64,000 nt of DNA from NCBI GenBank assembly GCA_023105745.1, contig JALGQZ010000013.1, positions 24,940,605-25,004,604 on the forward strand, written 5' to 3'. Below are positions 8,565 through 17,911 of this stretch, in pieces. The number at the start of each line of letters is the position of its first letter. The stretch's first letter is position 1. This stretch comes from Austropuccinia psidii (taxonomy: Eukaryota; Basidiomycota; Pucciniomycetes; Pucciniales; Sphaerophragmiaceae). The translations under genes and the position numbers were made by a program. The notes below the pieces were generated by a model. It was not told where the DNA came from. It did no database searches and saw only the letters and a list, made by a program, of their open reading frames with translations.

Positions 8565-11500
8565 CTAAGCTGTGCTTGCTACCCTCTCCTTAGTCCTGTC
8601 CTCACTCATGTGTCCCATGTAGGGGCAGTCATGGCATTCCTGCAGGATTAAAGAGATGTGGTCTCTGTCTATCACTGTGAGTGCACTGGTGTGCTTGTCT
8701 CTGTGATAAATCAGGCCATCTATAAGGAAGAATTTATTGTCCTTATAGGCCCTCAACCAGGGTTCCTCCAGCTGGGTTTCCAGTTCTGGGCTCCTGTATT
8801 TCTGTTGAAGGAGTTGGAGTAGTATGCTACACTGTTTGTGTTTAGCATAAGATTTCAGTACTGCATTGAAGAATTCATTATGCAGTTCTGAGGAACTTAT
8901 CCCTAGTATGGGGGTTTCTGTCCCTTCTGAATCAGTGTTTCCACTGTCAAGGGTACCACTCCCTGGTGCCCATTCAGAGAATCTGAAGTTCTTCTTCCTA
9001 TCTATTTCCATGAAATGGATAGGAATTTTTGCAGCAACTTCAGGGTCATAAGCTGGATTGCTTTTGACATTGTCCAGTGGCCATCTGCTAAGGCCATCTG
9101 CATTGGTATGGCTTTTACCTTCTTTGTATATGATGGTCATGTTCCCTCTATACTCCTGGATGGCTATTTGCCATCTCAGCATGTGTCTATTAGTAGTCTT
9201 CATGTTTAGTAAAGACTTCAAGGCTGTGCAGTCTGTGTAGACTTCAAAGACTGCACCCTCCAAATAATAATGGAGTTTTTCTAGAGCCCAGACTAGACAT
9301 AGACATTCTGTCTGGGTGGCCCCATACCTGGCTTCTGAATCTTTCAGCTGCCTGGAGATGTAACATATTACACCTTCTCTTGGTTCACCATTCACAATTT
9401 GTCTTTGGTGAAGGGCTGCTCCCAAGCCTTGGCTACATGCTGCATCTATATATAACTTGAATGGTAGTTCAAAGTCAGGCAAGATGAGCACAGGTGCATT
9501 TGTGAGTTCATATTTGATCCTCTCATATGCATCCCTCCTTTCCTTGGTTATTTCAAAAACTACATCCTTTGAGCATAACTTGTATAAACTACTAGTTATG
9601 TGAGCAAAATTTTTGATGTGGTTTCTATAGTAGCTAGCAAATCCAAGGAAAGATTGCATCTCTTTGATGTTCTTTGGTACTGGCTTTTGCAGTACTGCTG
9701 CTACTTTGTTCTGGTCAATTGCCAGACTAAGGCCTGAGACTTTGTGTCCTAGAGCTAGTAGCTCTTGTTGGCCAAAATTACACTTTTTAAGTGAAATTTT
9801 TTGATTGATGGGTGTAAATTTACTTAGCACTCTGTCTATGTATTGTACATGGTCTTCCCATGTCTCTGAGTATATAATGATATCATCAATATACACTACC
9901 ATCCAGCCTTCCATTATTTCTTCTTGAAATATGGTGTCCATCATCCTTTGGAAGTGGGCTGGTGCATTCTTGATGCCAAATGGCATCCTAGTGTACTCAT
10001 ATATGCCCATATGGCATATAATTCTGAGTAATTTCATGGAGTTTGGTTTAACTCCATTTTGGTGGAAGCCCTTCATACAATCCATCTTGGTTATGTATTT
10101 GGCTTTGGCCAATTTATCCAAGGCATGAGGTATCCTTGGTATAGGATACCTGTCTGCTTTTGTGTAGTTGTTCAGGGCTCTGAAGTCTCCACACAGTCTA
10201 GACTTGCCATCATGCCAGGTGATTAGGACAGGAGTGGTGATTTCCACTATTTCATTATGTCCAATCTTCCTAATGACATCCATGTCCAGGAGTTCATTGA
10301 TATGTTTCTCAATCTCTTTCCTGGTCTCCAGACTTGCTGGGTAAGGAGGTCTCCTTAACATGGGTGGATAAGGCCTTTCTACATCCAGATATAGTTCTAT
10401 ATCATAGCCTTTGATCTTGCCTAATGGTTCTTCACCAATGGCAAATGCTGGTCTATTCTTCCTCAGCATCTTCAGTAAACTTAGCTTTTGTTTACTGGTG
10501 AGGGTAGTGCTAAACTGTCCCTCTCTGAATTCTTTCAGAAGTTCTTCCAGTGGGTCCTGAGAAGATATCTGGTATATATCAAGAGAAAATTTCTTTTCCT
10601 TGTTAGTACCAATGGTAATATGCCTATTTTTACTATTGTAAATATCTATGCCATACATCCTCTGGTAATCTGTTCCCAGTAAAAACCCTTGGATATGGGC
10701 ATCTTCAAGCACTACAAACTCTGGGTTGAGTCTGATATTACCTTTTCTGTGGGGTATAATTATCTCTTTGATAATTGTCCCAATAGAGGTCATCTTTCCA
10801 GATGCACTCTTAAAGTTCTTTGCCCTGGTGGGCAAGAGTTCTTTTTCCCAGTTTGGGAAGTGGTTATCCAGATAGTTTCTGGCCACTATGGAGCAGTGTG
10901 CTCCACTGTCAATGATCAATGGGTGCTGAGCATTGTCAATACATACAGTCATTTTTGTGGCTGTTCCATTTATGTATGCCATTCCTTTGGTTGGTGTAAC
11001 CAAGAATGTTTGTGCATCTTGTGTATGTTTACACAAGTTTTTGTTGGCAGTGTCTTGTGGCATGCCTGCTTCCAACTGTATATCCTGGATTTCTAGTGGG
11101 GTTTCCTCTTGGTATTCCACTAGAAATTCCTCTCTTGGGTCTTGCTCTTCATCAGATGGTTCTCTGATGGCATCACCCATAGAGTCTGATTCAGAATCCT
11201 CTGTTGGAGGTTCTTCTTCAGGGACTTTTTCTATAGCATAGACTTTCTTCTTTGCTTTTGGACAGTTGTTGGCATAGTGGTCTGTTGAACCACAATTGTG
11301 ACAAGAGTTCTTCTTCTTTGCCACTTCTGCCACTCTTTCTCTGGGTTTGTCTTTAAACTCTACCCTGAAAGGTTGTTTCTCTTTGAAACTATTGCTTCTA
11401 TATGGGGTGAATTTCCCTATATTAGTCCTTTTCCTTATGTCTTGTAAGGTATTGGCTATATCATCTAGAGTGCAATTTTGGTTGCATCTGCACTTTACTG

Positions 11501-13163
11501 CATGCTCTAGTTCTCCTGGAAGTTGTGTCAGAAGTTTATGATTCCTCATTTGAATGTTCATTTGAGGATCAATGGCTTTAAGTCTTCTAGACTGTCTAAG
11601 ACACCACTCATATGGATCTTTGTCCACAGAGTATTTGTCATTTTCAAATGACATGGTCTTTTGCCATATCCAAGTTCCATTACTGTACTTTTGGATTATT
11701 TGACTCTTCCACCATGGCCAATTTCTTCTTCCATGGATTTCTTTCATTTCAGTGTACCATATACTTGCATGACTTTTAAATGCAGTGTTCAGTCTAGCAG
11801 TGATCCAGTAATCTGGTATGCTTGGTACATCAATGAAGAGTCCATCAATATAATCTATGAGTTCCATATGATCATATTCTCCTGATCCAGAGAATTTGGG
11901 CCAGCTTGAGGCCTCAGGAAGCTGTTTCAAGGCTTCCTTCTCTGAATAAGACATGCCATCTCCATCCTGGTATTGTGATGGAGATCTTGCCTTATTCAAC
12001 AACATGGCATCTGGTTTGATGTCATTTGGTTGATATGGATTCTCCATAGCTTGGCCTTGTGGTTGGGGCTTCAAGCTATGGTAGGCATCAAACAATTTGT
12101 TGATGTCTTGGTTCAGACACTCCCTGTCCCTGCTGCTATGGTGTTGTTCTTCAGAGACTTGATTCAGTCTCTTGTTGGTTTCTTCAGAGGCTTTGCTCAG
12201 TTGAGCATATCCTTCCTGAAGGTTTTTAACTATCTGCTCCAATGAGGCTTGAGTTTTTCTCATCCTCTCTTGGGCAGCTGCAAATTCTGTAGCCAGATTT
12301 GCAGATTGCTCAGCATATTGGGACATTTGTAACCACAGTGTGTCACTGTTGATGTTACTCTCAGATGTGATAATGTTATTTTCAGTCTGAGTGGGGGTAA
12401 TGTTTCTATTACTAGGACTACTGATTCTAGAGTGGTTTACCACTACTTCTGGTTCTTGTGTACTTCTTTTACCAAATCTCACAGCTTCTGGATCATGGGG
12501 TCTGACTCTTTCCTCCTCTGGTTGAAGGAGGCTTTGTTCTTGCCCTTGTTTCCTTGTCTTCTCCTGGAAACTTCCTGGAATTGTGAAGAATGGTGACTCT
12601 TGGCCACTGATCTGCTGGTTTCTGAATGGTGTGAAGCCACTGGAGAGCTGATTTGGCTGGCTCCTTGTGAACCTGAAGGAATCTGAGTAGGCCCTGTCTG
12701 GGTTAACTGTTCTTCTATGGCTTGGATAGTGGCTTGGTTCTCCCTTATCCTCTGTGCCCTTGCCTCCAGGAGTCTGTGCTGCCTGGTAGGATTCCAACCC
12801 TTGGTGATTACCATAAGGTCTTTGAAGTCTATCTCTTTGAGACAGATCTTCTGGCAACTTGATCCCAGTTCTGCCCAGTGAGTTGCTAGGTTGAACCTCT
12901 TGTTGTCCATGCTCCATTGAAACAAATCTTTGAGGAGTTGGTGGATTTGAAGAACTTGATCCATATCCTTCCAGTCCTCTGGTTTGAGGTTTCTGTTGAA
13001 TTGGAGTGTGAATGGCAAGGTTGATATTATCTCCCTCATTGTTTTGCCATCCACCACTGTGTCCAATGTGTCTTCTTTCAGGTCTTCTGGTTCTAGACAT
13101 TCCTGCTCTGTCCTCTGGCTGGTTCCTTTGGAAGCCAAGGTCTCTGAGGTGTGCAGGGGACAT
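8565..13163 (-). CDS. gag-pol: Element B Gag-Pol (Gag, zinc knuckle, protease, RT, RNase H, start of integrase)
   Basis: A 1532-codon frame. The ATG at 13163 lies inside the 68-nt second intron, so only RNA that keeps that intron makes Gag-Pol. Residues 1-228 are low-complexity and share their DNA with the accessory frame. Residues about 265-360 look coiled-coil. A gag capsid region lies around 390-600, the zinc knuckle [14 protein letters not shown] near 617-631, protease IIDSGAHCS near 747, RT palm aspartate KMDCMKGF near 1024, YIDD near 1088, RNase [16 protein letters not shown] near 1235 and [11 protein letters not shown] near 1308, and the integrase HH pair near 1508. It ends at a TAG where relatives have Trp. 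Gag and Pol are in one frame with no slippery site, unlike the A lineage. Confidence 0.94.
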   Translation of the reverse strand: MSPAHLRDLGFQRNQPEDRAGMSRTRRPERRHIGHSGGWQNNEGDNINLAIHTPIQQKPQTRGLEGYGSSSSNPPTPQRFVSMEHGQQEVQPSNSLGRTGIKLPEDLSQRDRLQRPYGNHQGLESYQAAQTPGGKGTEDKGEPSHYPSHRRTVNPDRAYSDSFRFTRSQPNQLSSGFTPFRNQQISGQESPFFTIPGSFQEKTRKQGQEQSLLQPEEERVRPHDPEAVRFGKRSTQEPEVVVNHSRISSPSNRNITPTQTENNIITSESNINSDTLWLQMSQYAEQSANLATEFAAAQERMRKTQASLEQIVKNLQEGYAQLSKASEETNKRLNQVSEEQHHSSRDRECLNQDINKLFDAYHSLKPQPQGQAMENPYQPNDIKPDAMLLNKARSPSQYQDGDGMSYSEKEALKQLPEASSWPKFSGSGEYDHMELIDYIDGLFIDVPSIPDYWITARLNTAFKSHASIWYTEMKEIHGRRNWPWWKSQIIQKYSNGTWIWQKTMSFENDKYSVDKDPYEWCLRQSRRLKAIDPQMNIQMRNHKLLTQLPGELEHAVKCRCNQNCTLDDIANTLQDIRKRTNIGKFTPYRSNSFKEKQPFRVEFKDKPRERVAEVAKKKNSCHNCGSTDHYANNCPKAKKKVYAIEKVPEEEPPTEDSESDSMGDAIREPSDEEQDPREEFLVEYQEETPLEIQDIQLEAGMPQDTANKNLCKHTQDAQTFLVTPTKGMAYINGTATKMTVCIDNAQHPLIIDSGAHCSIVARNYLDNHFPNWEKELLPTRAKNFKSASGKMTSIGTIIKEIIIPHRKGNIRLNPEFVVLEDAHIQGFLLGTDYQRMYGIDIYNSKNRHITIGTNKEKKFSLDIYQISSQDPLEELLKEFREGQFSTTLTSKQKLSLLKMLRKNRPAFAIGEEPLGKIKGYDIELYLDVERPYPPMLRRPPYPASLETRKEIEKHINELLDMDVIRKIGHNEIVEITTPVLITWHDGKSRLCGDFRALNNYTKADRYPIPRIPHALDKLAKAKYITKMDCMKGFHQNGVKPNSMKLLRIICHMGIYEYTRMPFGIKNAPAHFQRMMDTIFQEEIMEGWMVVYIDDIIIYSETWEDHVQYIDRVLSKFTPINQKISLKKCNFGQQELLALGHKVSGLSLAIDQNKVAAVLQKPVPKNIKEMQSFLGFASYYRNHIKNFAHITSSLYKLCSKDVVFEITKERRDAYERIKYELTNAPVLILPDFELPFKLYIDAACSQGLGAALHQRQIVNGEPREGVICYISRQLKDSEARYGATQTECLCLVWALEKLHYYLEGAVFEVYTDCTALKSLLNMKTTNRHMLRWQIAIQEYRGNMTIIYKEGKSHTNADGLSRWPLDNVKSNPAYDPEVAAKIPIHFMEIDRKKNFRFSEWAPGSGTLDSGNTDSEGTETPILGISSSELHNEFFNAVLKSYAKHKQCSILLQLLQQKYRSPELETQLEEPWLRAYKDNKFFLIDGLIYHRDKHTSALTVIDRDHISLILQECHDCPYMGHMSEDRTKERVASTA

Positions 13164-14060
13164 ATCAGTGTTTGCAAGCAGTCAAAAACTTTATGTTCTT
13201 AGGGTATTTACCTTTGACTGTGCCTTGTACAAATTTGTTATCTGCTGATTTGGGCAGTTTGCCTTTGGAAGTTACAACTGGGTTAATAATTGTAATCTTC
13301 CCTGTACAAGTGGTTAAGGTTGGTTTACCTTGTATTGATGCAGAGTTTCGTGGTTTTCTACTTCTCTGAGTGGCTATTGGTGTCCACTTCTTGGCTGTAA
13401 TCAGGCCTTCACTAAGCCTTTTTCCTTTGCCCTTGCTGCCCTCTGGTTCAGAGGGTGTCACTGGTATGTTGGCCTGTGACTGGGTCTCAAGTGGTATGAA
13501 GTTTTCTTCCACTGAATCAAAACAGGAAAAAGAGGGCTTATGTCAGTTAAGACTTCTTACAAGGCTGGTTTTGCACGTCTAAGAATGGCCTCTGGGCTTG
13601 TATATTACTACAGTATGCCCCTGTATAATGACAGTGTAATTTGAATCAACAATTTCACGTCAGAATTACAGCTTTTGGTACCCTGTCACACTGTTTGTGT
13701 GCCAGTATCCCACAGATACACTTGTGGTTTTCAAGTGTATTCTGTATCAGTGGTTTAATATAAGTGTTATTGAGTCAACAATACACTTAATCCACGCCTC
13801 AACTGATGGTTTTTCAGTCAGAGGTGTCCTTATTCAGTCAAGAATACAGGACTTATTAGTGGCCAATGTGTTTTTATATACAAAACACGCCAAAAATGAT
13901 TGTTTTCAGTGGGTATTAGCCACGTGAAAAATACTCTTTTTATTGTATGAGTATATAAAGAAGAATAAAAATATATAAAATATATTTTTTAAAGTGGAAA
14001 TTACGCCTAAAAAAGATAAAACAATGGTTAATAAGATATAAAAAAGAGAAAAAACTCACT
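12479..14060 (-). CDS. Element B accessory protein: three-exon gene overlapping gag in another frame (predicted)
   Basis: Predicted exons: leader ending 14060, exon 2 13511-13212, exon 3 13143-12479. Intron 1 (14059-13512, GTGAGT...TTCAG) joins A to TG, creating ATG GAA GAA. Intron 2 (13211-13144, GTAAAT...CTCAG, 68 nt) joins the exons in frame and removes the Gag-Pol AUG. The coding length is 966 nt (321 residues plus stop). The product has a basic, Pro/Thr-rich N-terminus. Its middle looks helical ([28 protein letters not shown]), followed by a probable coiled coil ([16 protein letters not shown]) and a Ser/Lys/Arg-rich tail. Exon 3 lies over Gag codons 1-228. H keeps every splice signal and the assembled ATG; G keeps the open frame in pieces. 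The function is unknown; nucleic-acid or Gag binding is a guess from the charge. Confidence 0.72.
13144..13211 (-). other. Second intron of element B, containing the Gag-Pol start codon
   Basis: The 68-nt candidate runs AAAG|GTAAAT to CACCTCAG|AGACC with ACTGAT as a possible branch site. The accessory exon-2 frame, if unspliced, stops at TGA 13167-13165, and the Gag-Pol ATG begins one base later (TGATATG), a termination-reinitiation layout. Element H has the same 68-nt intron (53795-53728). G has lost the AG acceptor. Confidence 0.72.
13512..14059 (-). other. Leader intron of element B (about 548 nt)
   Basis: Donor ACAA|GTGAGT and acceptor TTGATTCAG|TGG, preceded by a pyrimidine-rich stretch. 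H has ATAAA|GTAAGT to TTTCAG|TGG (54644-54096, 549 nt) and G has AAAA|GTGAGT to ATTCAG|TTG (62334-61763). I see no other coding content in these bases. They are AT-rich, with many short stops. Confidence 0.68.
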
Positions 14061-14085
14061 TGTAAGGTCCAAAAAGTAAAAAAAA

Positions 14086-14104
14086 CACGGCCAGGCCCCC
14101 AAAA
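14086..14104 (-). promoter_or_regulatory. Candidate tRNA primer-binding site of element B
   Basis: On the minus strand the LTR end CTGACA is followed by TTT and then TGGGGGCCTGGCCGTG. It begins TGG, as expected for a complement of a tRNA CCA end. H is identical and G differs at two bases in the first 16. I could not assign the tRNA, and no complementary stretch was seen inside the LTR. Confidence 0.55.
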
Positions 14105-15541
14105 TGTCAGGCTGAGTCTACGATAAAGGTGTATAAGAGTATTTACAAGCTTTAACTATGACTGTGACACGGTAAAAATAATTTTAAAGAGGATATAATT
14201 GATAATAAAAGTTTTAATTTAAGAATTTAAAGGGCTTTACTATAGAAATATAGTGGTGGTGAGCGCTGTTGAAAGCCCTGGGTGCAGCTTTACCTGTTGG
14301 ATTACAATAATAAAGACTACAATACTTTAAATTAAGAGTATACCTGATTATTAACCAAGAGTAAAACTGTTTTTGACAGTTTACTACGTAGGTTATTCAA
14401 GAGCAGGATGAAGAAGCAATTCTGGCAGTGAAAAGCCTCCTTTTTATCCTGAAATGGGGTGGAAAGGGTGCTAGACCTTTCCACGTAGAGGAAGTGAAGA
14501 TTTTTTCACTCTCTAGTACTGGCTTGTGGTTTGCAAACAGCCTGTATAACCTGTATTGGGCTCAGATGTGGTTTTGAAACCACATCTGGGCAGTTTTCAC
14601 CAATACAGGGTGAAAATTTTCATCTGGGGACCTCACAGCCTGATTCTGACGTGTATGACGCGTAGAATGCTGTACAGAAACTGTATGGGACCCCAGTATT
14701 GACTGACATATGAGGTATTGAAGCAAAAACATGCTCCTTCGTCTGTTGACACCTCATATTCATGATTATGGGGTGTTATCCCATGGTAAGGCTGTATATG
14801 ACAGCTGGTGGGATTTTGACCTTAAAATGGTCATAACTCTGTCAGTTTTTGAGATATCAAGCAAAACGTTGGTTCATTGAATATCTCTATATGAGCTCTA
14901 CACAATGGTACCCAACTTGACATGGTTATCATTAAATATGACAAAGTTATCCCATGTACAAGTATTTTTGTACATTGGCGTGGTTTGGGCAAAAAGCTGT
15001 ATTAAGCTTGTTTGGCCAATAACTTCTGTTGTAGTTGAGTTATGGGGAAATGGATGACACCATCAGATAGCCCTGATTGTGCTCTTTCCAAAAAGACCCC
15101 ACTTTAAGTATCTCACACTAAAGCTGTAAAAGTTAGATGAGAGGTGAATGTTTGTTCACCCTTATTTGGTCTGAATTTGACCATAACTCAAGTAATACTG
15201 GTGCTAGCTCAGTTTGGCTAGTACCATTCGATAGCCCTGGCTTAGAGCTTCATTTTGAATACCCATTTGATGGGGTTAAGCCTCTCCTTCTAGATTTTAG
15301 ATGAGAGGTGAAAATTAAGGTTTATGCTCAGCAATAACTTTGAGCAGGAATAACTTTGTTATTTCTTGTCCTATGGTGATGGGACTTATATTTTCAGGAA
15401 GAGGTGAGTTTCCTCTTTCTTTTGATACCTTTTGAGCTAATTTGGCTCAGTTCCATGTTTTGGTGGTATTTTGGCTATACCATTGGTTTATGGTATTTTG
15501 GCTGTCATGCTTGTGCTCTGGTTTTGAGTCACAGGCTGACA
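14105..15541 (-). repeat. Element B 5' LTR (right copy)
   Basis: 1437 bp, equal in length to the left copy, with about six substitutions by eye. It should drive transcription leftward on the minus strand. It ends CTGACA at 15541, followed by the GATTT duplication. Confidence 0.95.
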
Positions 15542-17104
15542 GATTTCATCAGCAAGAATCCAATGAACTATCAGAAGATAATCAATCAAGATGAAATTCA
15601 AGCCTCAAAATTTTTTGCAGTCAAGGTGGATTCATTTTCAAATTTGATTGATTCAATTCAGAAGGCAGTGTGGCAAGACCCTCAATATAGAAGTGTTCTT
15701 GAAGATTTGGGTAAAGGTAAATCTGTCACAGATTATTCTCTTGATTCCTCTTCCAAACTTCTCCTTTTCAAAGATCAGGTGGTGGTCCCAAATGACCCCA
15801 CAATTCAACTCAATATACTTCAAAAGCGGCATGACTCTCCTCTAGCTGGACACCCTGGCCAAGAGAAGACTCTCAAACTTGTCAAGCGGGATTTCCACTG
15901 GTCCGGCATGACTCAATTTATCAAGGATTATGTCTCATCCTGTCAACAGTGTTCAAGAAACAAAAATATTCATCACAAGAAGTTTGGACTCCTCAAACCT
16001 CTTCCAATTCCAAGTGGTCCTTGGATTTGTCTTTCAATGGATTTCATCACTCAATTGCCACTGTCCAATTCCTTTGACTCAATCCTTGTCATAGTGGACA
16101 GATTCTCAAAAATGGCGGTTTTTATTCCAACAATAGCTTCAATCACTTCATTAGATTTGGCCCATTTATTCATCAAGAATATTTTCTCAAAGCATGGCCT
16201 TCCTTCAAGCATTGTTAGTGATCGAGGTTCTCTTTTTGTTTCTTCTTTTTGGACCAATCTTTGTCAGCAGCTCAAGATTTCAAGAGACTTGTCAACTGCT
16301 TATCATCCAGAAACTGATGGACAGACAGAGAGGGTAAATCAGATACTAGAACAGTATCTTCGGATGTATGTCAGTTATCATCAAGATGATTGGAACACCT
16401 GGCTCCCTCTGGCTGAATTTGCCTACAATAATTCTGATCACTCTTCAACCAAGCAATCACCGTTTTTCACTGTTTATGGAAGAGATCCACAATTTGATTC
16501 AGTTCACATCACTCAAGATACTCCTGCTGGAAAGTTATCAACAAAAATCCAATCAGTACAGCAAGATGTCAAGAGAGAACTTGAAATCGCCATAAACCGG
16601 TTTAAGAGGTATGCAGATAAAAGTAGAGCAAGTCCACCTGTTTTCAATCCTGGTGACATGGTATGGCTTTCTTCCAAGAACATCAAATCAACCAGACCCA
16701 CCAAAAAACTATCCGAAAGATGGTTGGGTCCTTTTCCAATCTTGAAGAAAGTCAGTTCTCATGCTTACCACCTCAAGCTTCCATCTCAATGGAAATCCAT
16801 CCACCCAGTCTTCCATATCTCACTTTTGGAACCAGTCAAGACATCAACAATCCCAAATCGGCATCAAGAGCCTCCTCCTCCAATTATCATTGAAGAAGAA
16901 GAGGAATGGGAAGTCTCTCAAATACTGGACTCAAAGCTCAAGAGAAGAAAATTATGGTATCTGGTGGAATGGAAAGGTTTCAGTCAAGACCCAGAAAGAT
17001 CCACTTGGGAACCAGCCGAAAACCTCAAGAATTGTCCTGAACTTGTCAAAGATTTTCATTCTTTATATCCTGACAAGCCGGGTCTCAATTCTTCAAAAGC
17101 TTGA
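15542..17104 (+). pseudogene. pol: Element A integrase with chromodomain (3' part of pol, detached by element B)
   Basis: Continues the element A frame after B. It has the HHCC zinc domain (RHDSPLAGH at about 15826, CQQC at about 15940) and the catalytic core: D in SMDFITQLP (about 16038), D in VSDRGSLF (about 16219) and E in DGQTERVNQILEQ (about 16327). A GPY/F-like module follows (SERWLGPFPILKK), then a chromodomain (WEVSQILDSKLK, WYLVEWKGF, STWEP, about 16900-17060). All catalytic residues are present and the frame is open to TGA 17102-17104. A frame open from ATG 15404 inside the B LTR runs into it, giving an accidental fusion with about 46 hydrophobic residues in front. Chromodomains in such integrases direct insertion to marked chromatin. 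Confidence 0.93.
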
Positions 17105-17110
17105 TTCATT

Positions 17111-17515
17111 TATGGTGCTTGGTGGGGAGAGGAATTACCAAAAGTAAGTCCCACTCCTGGTATGCACCTTTAGGGGTATTCTACTCTTTTGTTGTAAGCA
17201 TCACCTTGGCCACTCTGTGAGCACTTTGCAAATTTTGGACACAGATCTTTGGCCGGGCTTTCAACTTCATTTCCAATCTTATGGCCATTTTCACTTGGGA
17301 CAATGGGCCATTCACTTTTCAATTCATTTCCAAGATTCCAAATTCAAAGTCATTCCTTCAGGATTTGTGTTTTTATTTTTATGGCACTGGCGGGAGTGGT
17401 AACTACTAAAAGTAAGTTCCTCTCCTGGTGTGCACTTCCCTGAGGGGTCTACAATCTTGTCAAAACATCACCTTGGCCACTTTGTGAGCACCTGGCATCA
17501 AATTTCTCTTTCCAG
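17111..17515 (+). other. Twin intron-like blocks in the 3' untranslated region of element A
   Basis: Two homologous blocks follow the integrase stop. Each has an exon-like lead (ATGGTGCTTGGTGGGGAG or its relative ATGGCACTGGCGGGAG), then AAAA|GTAAGT, then CACCTTGGCCACT and GTGAGCAC, and then a pyrimidine/AG end. Candidate introns: 17144-17244 (101 nt) and 17412-17515 (104 nt, ending CTCTTTCCAG). The arrangement is conserved in D, E and F. Confidence 0.68.
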
Positions 17516-17911
17516 GTCCTTGGCCAATTTCAAAATCAGTTATTAACCTCCGTGATGAAGATTGGAACCTCCTCAAGATTCAATTCATTTTCTTTTCTCT
17601 TTTTCTTTTTCTTTTATTTTCATTTTCATTCTTTATTTTCATTTTATTTTCATTTTAAATTTCATTTTATCACGTCAATTATCACGTCAAAAATTTTCAT
17701 TCATTTTAAAATTCAACTCAAAATCATGAAGCCAATGTCAAAAGAAGATCAAGCAAGTCCCGCATCAAATGTCAAATTTTTAATATCAGTTTTCAAATTC
17801 TTCAACTTAATCAGTCCTCTTGAATCACTCTCTCAAAATCTTTCCAATAGCCTCAACAGGCTTCACCTTGTATTGGTGCTCAGGAGCTCACCATTTCAAG
17901 GTGGGGGGTAC
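17516..17911 (+). other. Element A distal 3' untranslated region and polypurine tract
   Basis: Pyrimidine-rich (TTTTC repeats at about 17585-17680), then AT-rich. The last bases, AAGGTGGGGGGTAC (17898-17911), form the polypurine tract directly before the TGTCAC LTR start. A stop-free stretch from 17552 runs into the LTR but is compositionally biased and not conserved as protein. Confidence 0.75.

Larger units (their letters stand above)
5847..15541 (-). mobile_element. Element B: near-intact Ty3/gypsy chromovirus with overlapping spliced accessory gene
   Basis: A 9695-bp element on the minus strand, bounded by two 1437-bp LTRs that differ at only about six positions by eye, TG...CA ends and a perfect GATTT duplication. 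On the minus strand the order is LTR (15541-14105), tRNA-type primer site, leader intron, accessory exon 2, second intron, overlapping accessory/gag region, gag-pol in one frame (13163 to 7308), polypurine tract (7295-7284), LTR (7283-5847). One TAG in the integrase zinc domain is the only disabling lesion I find. It is the youngest insertion in the window. Confidence 0.97.

Noticed and set aside
8565..8567. Programmed amber readthrough in element B integrase
   Set aside because: H has Trp at this codon and the stop sits between the two halves of a zinc domain, not at a gag-pol boundary. A point mutation is simpler.
10488..11541. Plus-strand open frames inside the B gag-pol gene
   Set aside because: Antisense shadows of the real minus-strand frame, with no motifs or independent conservation.
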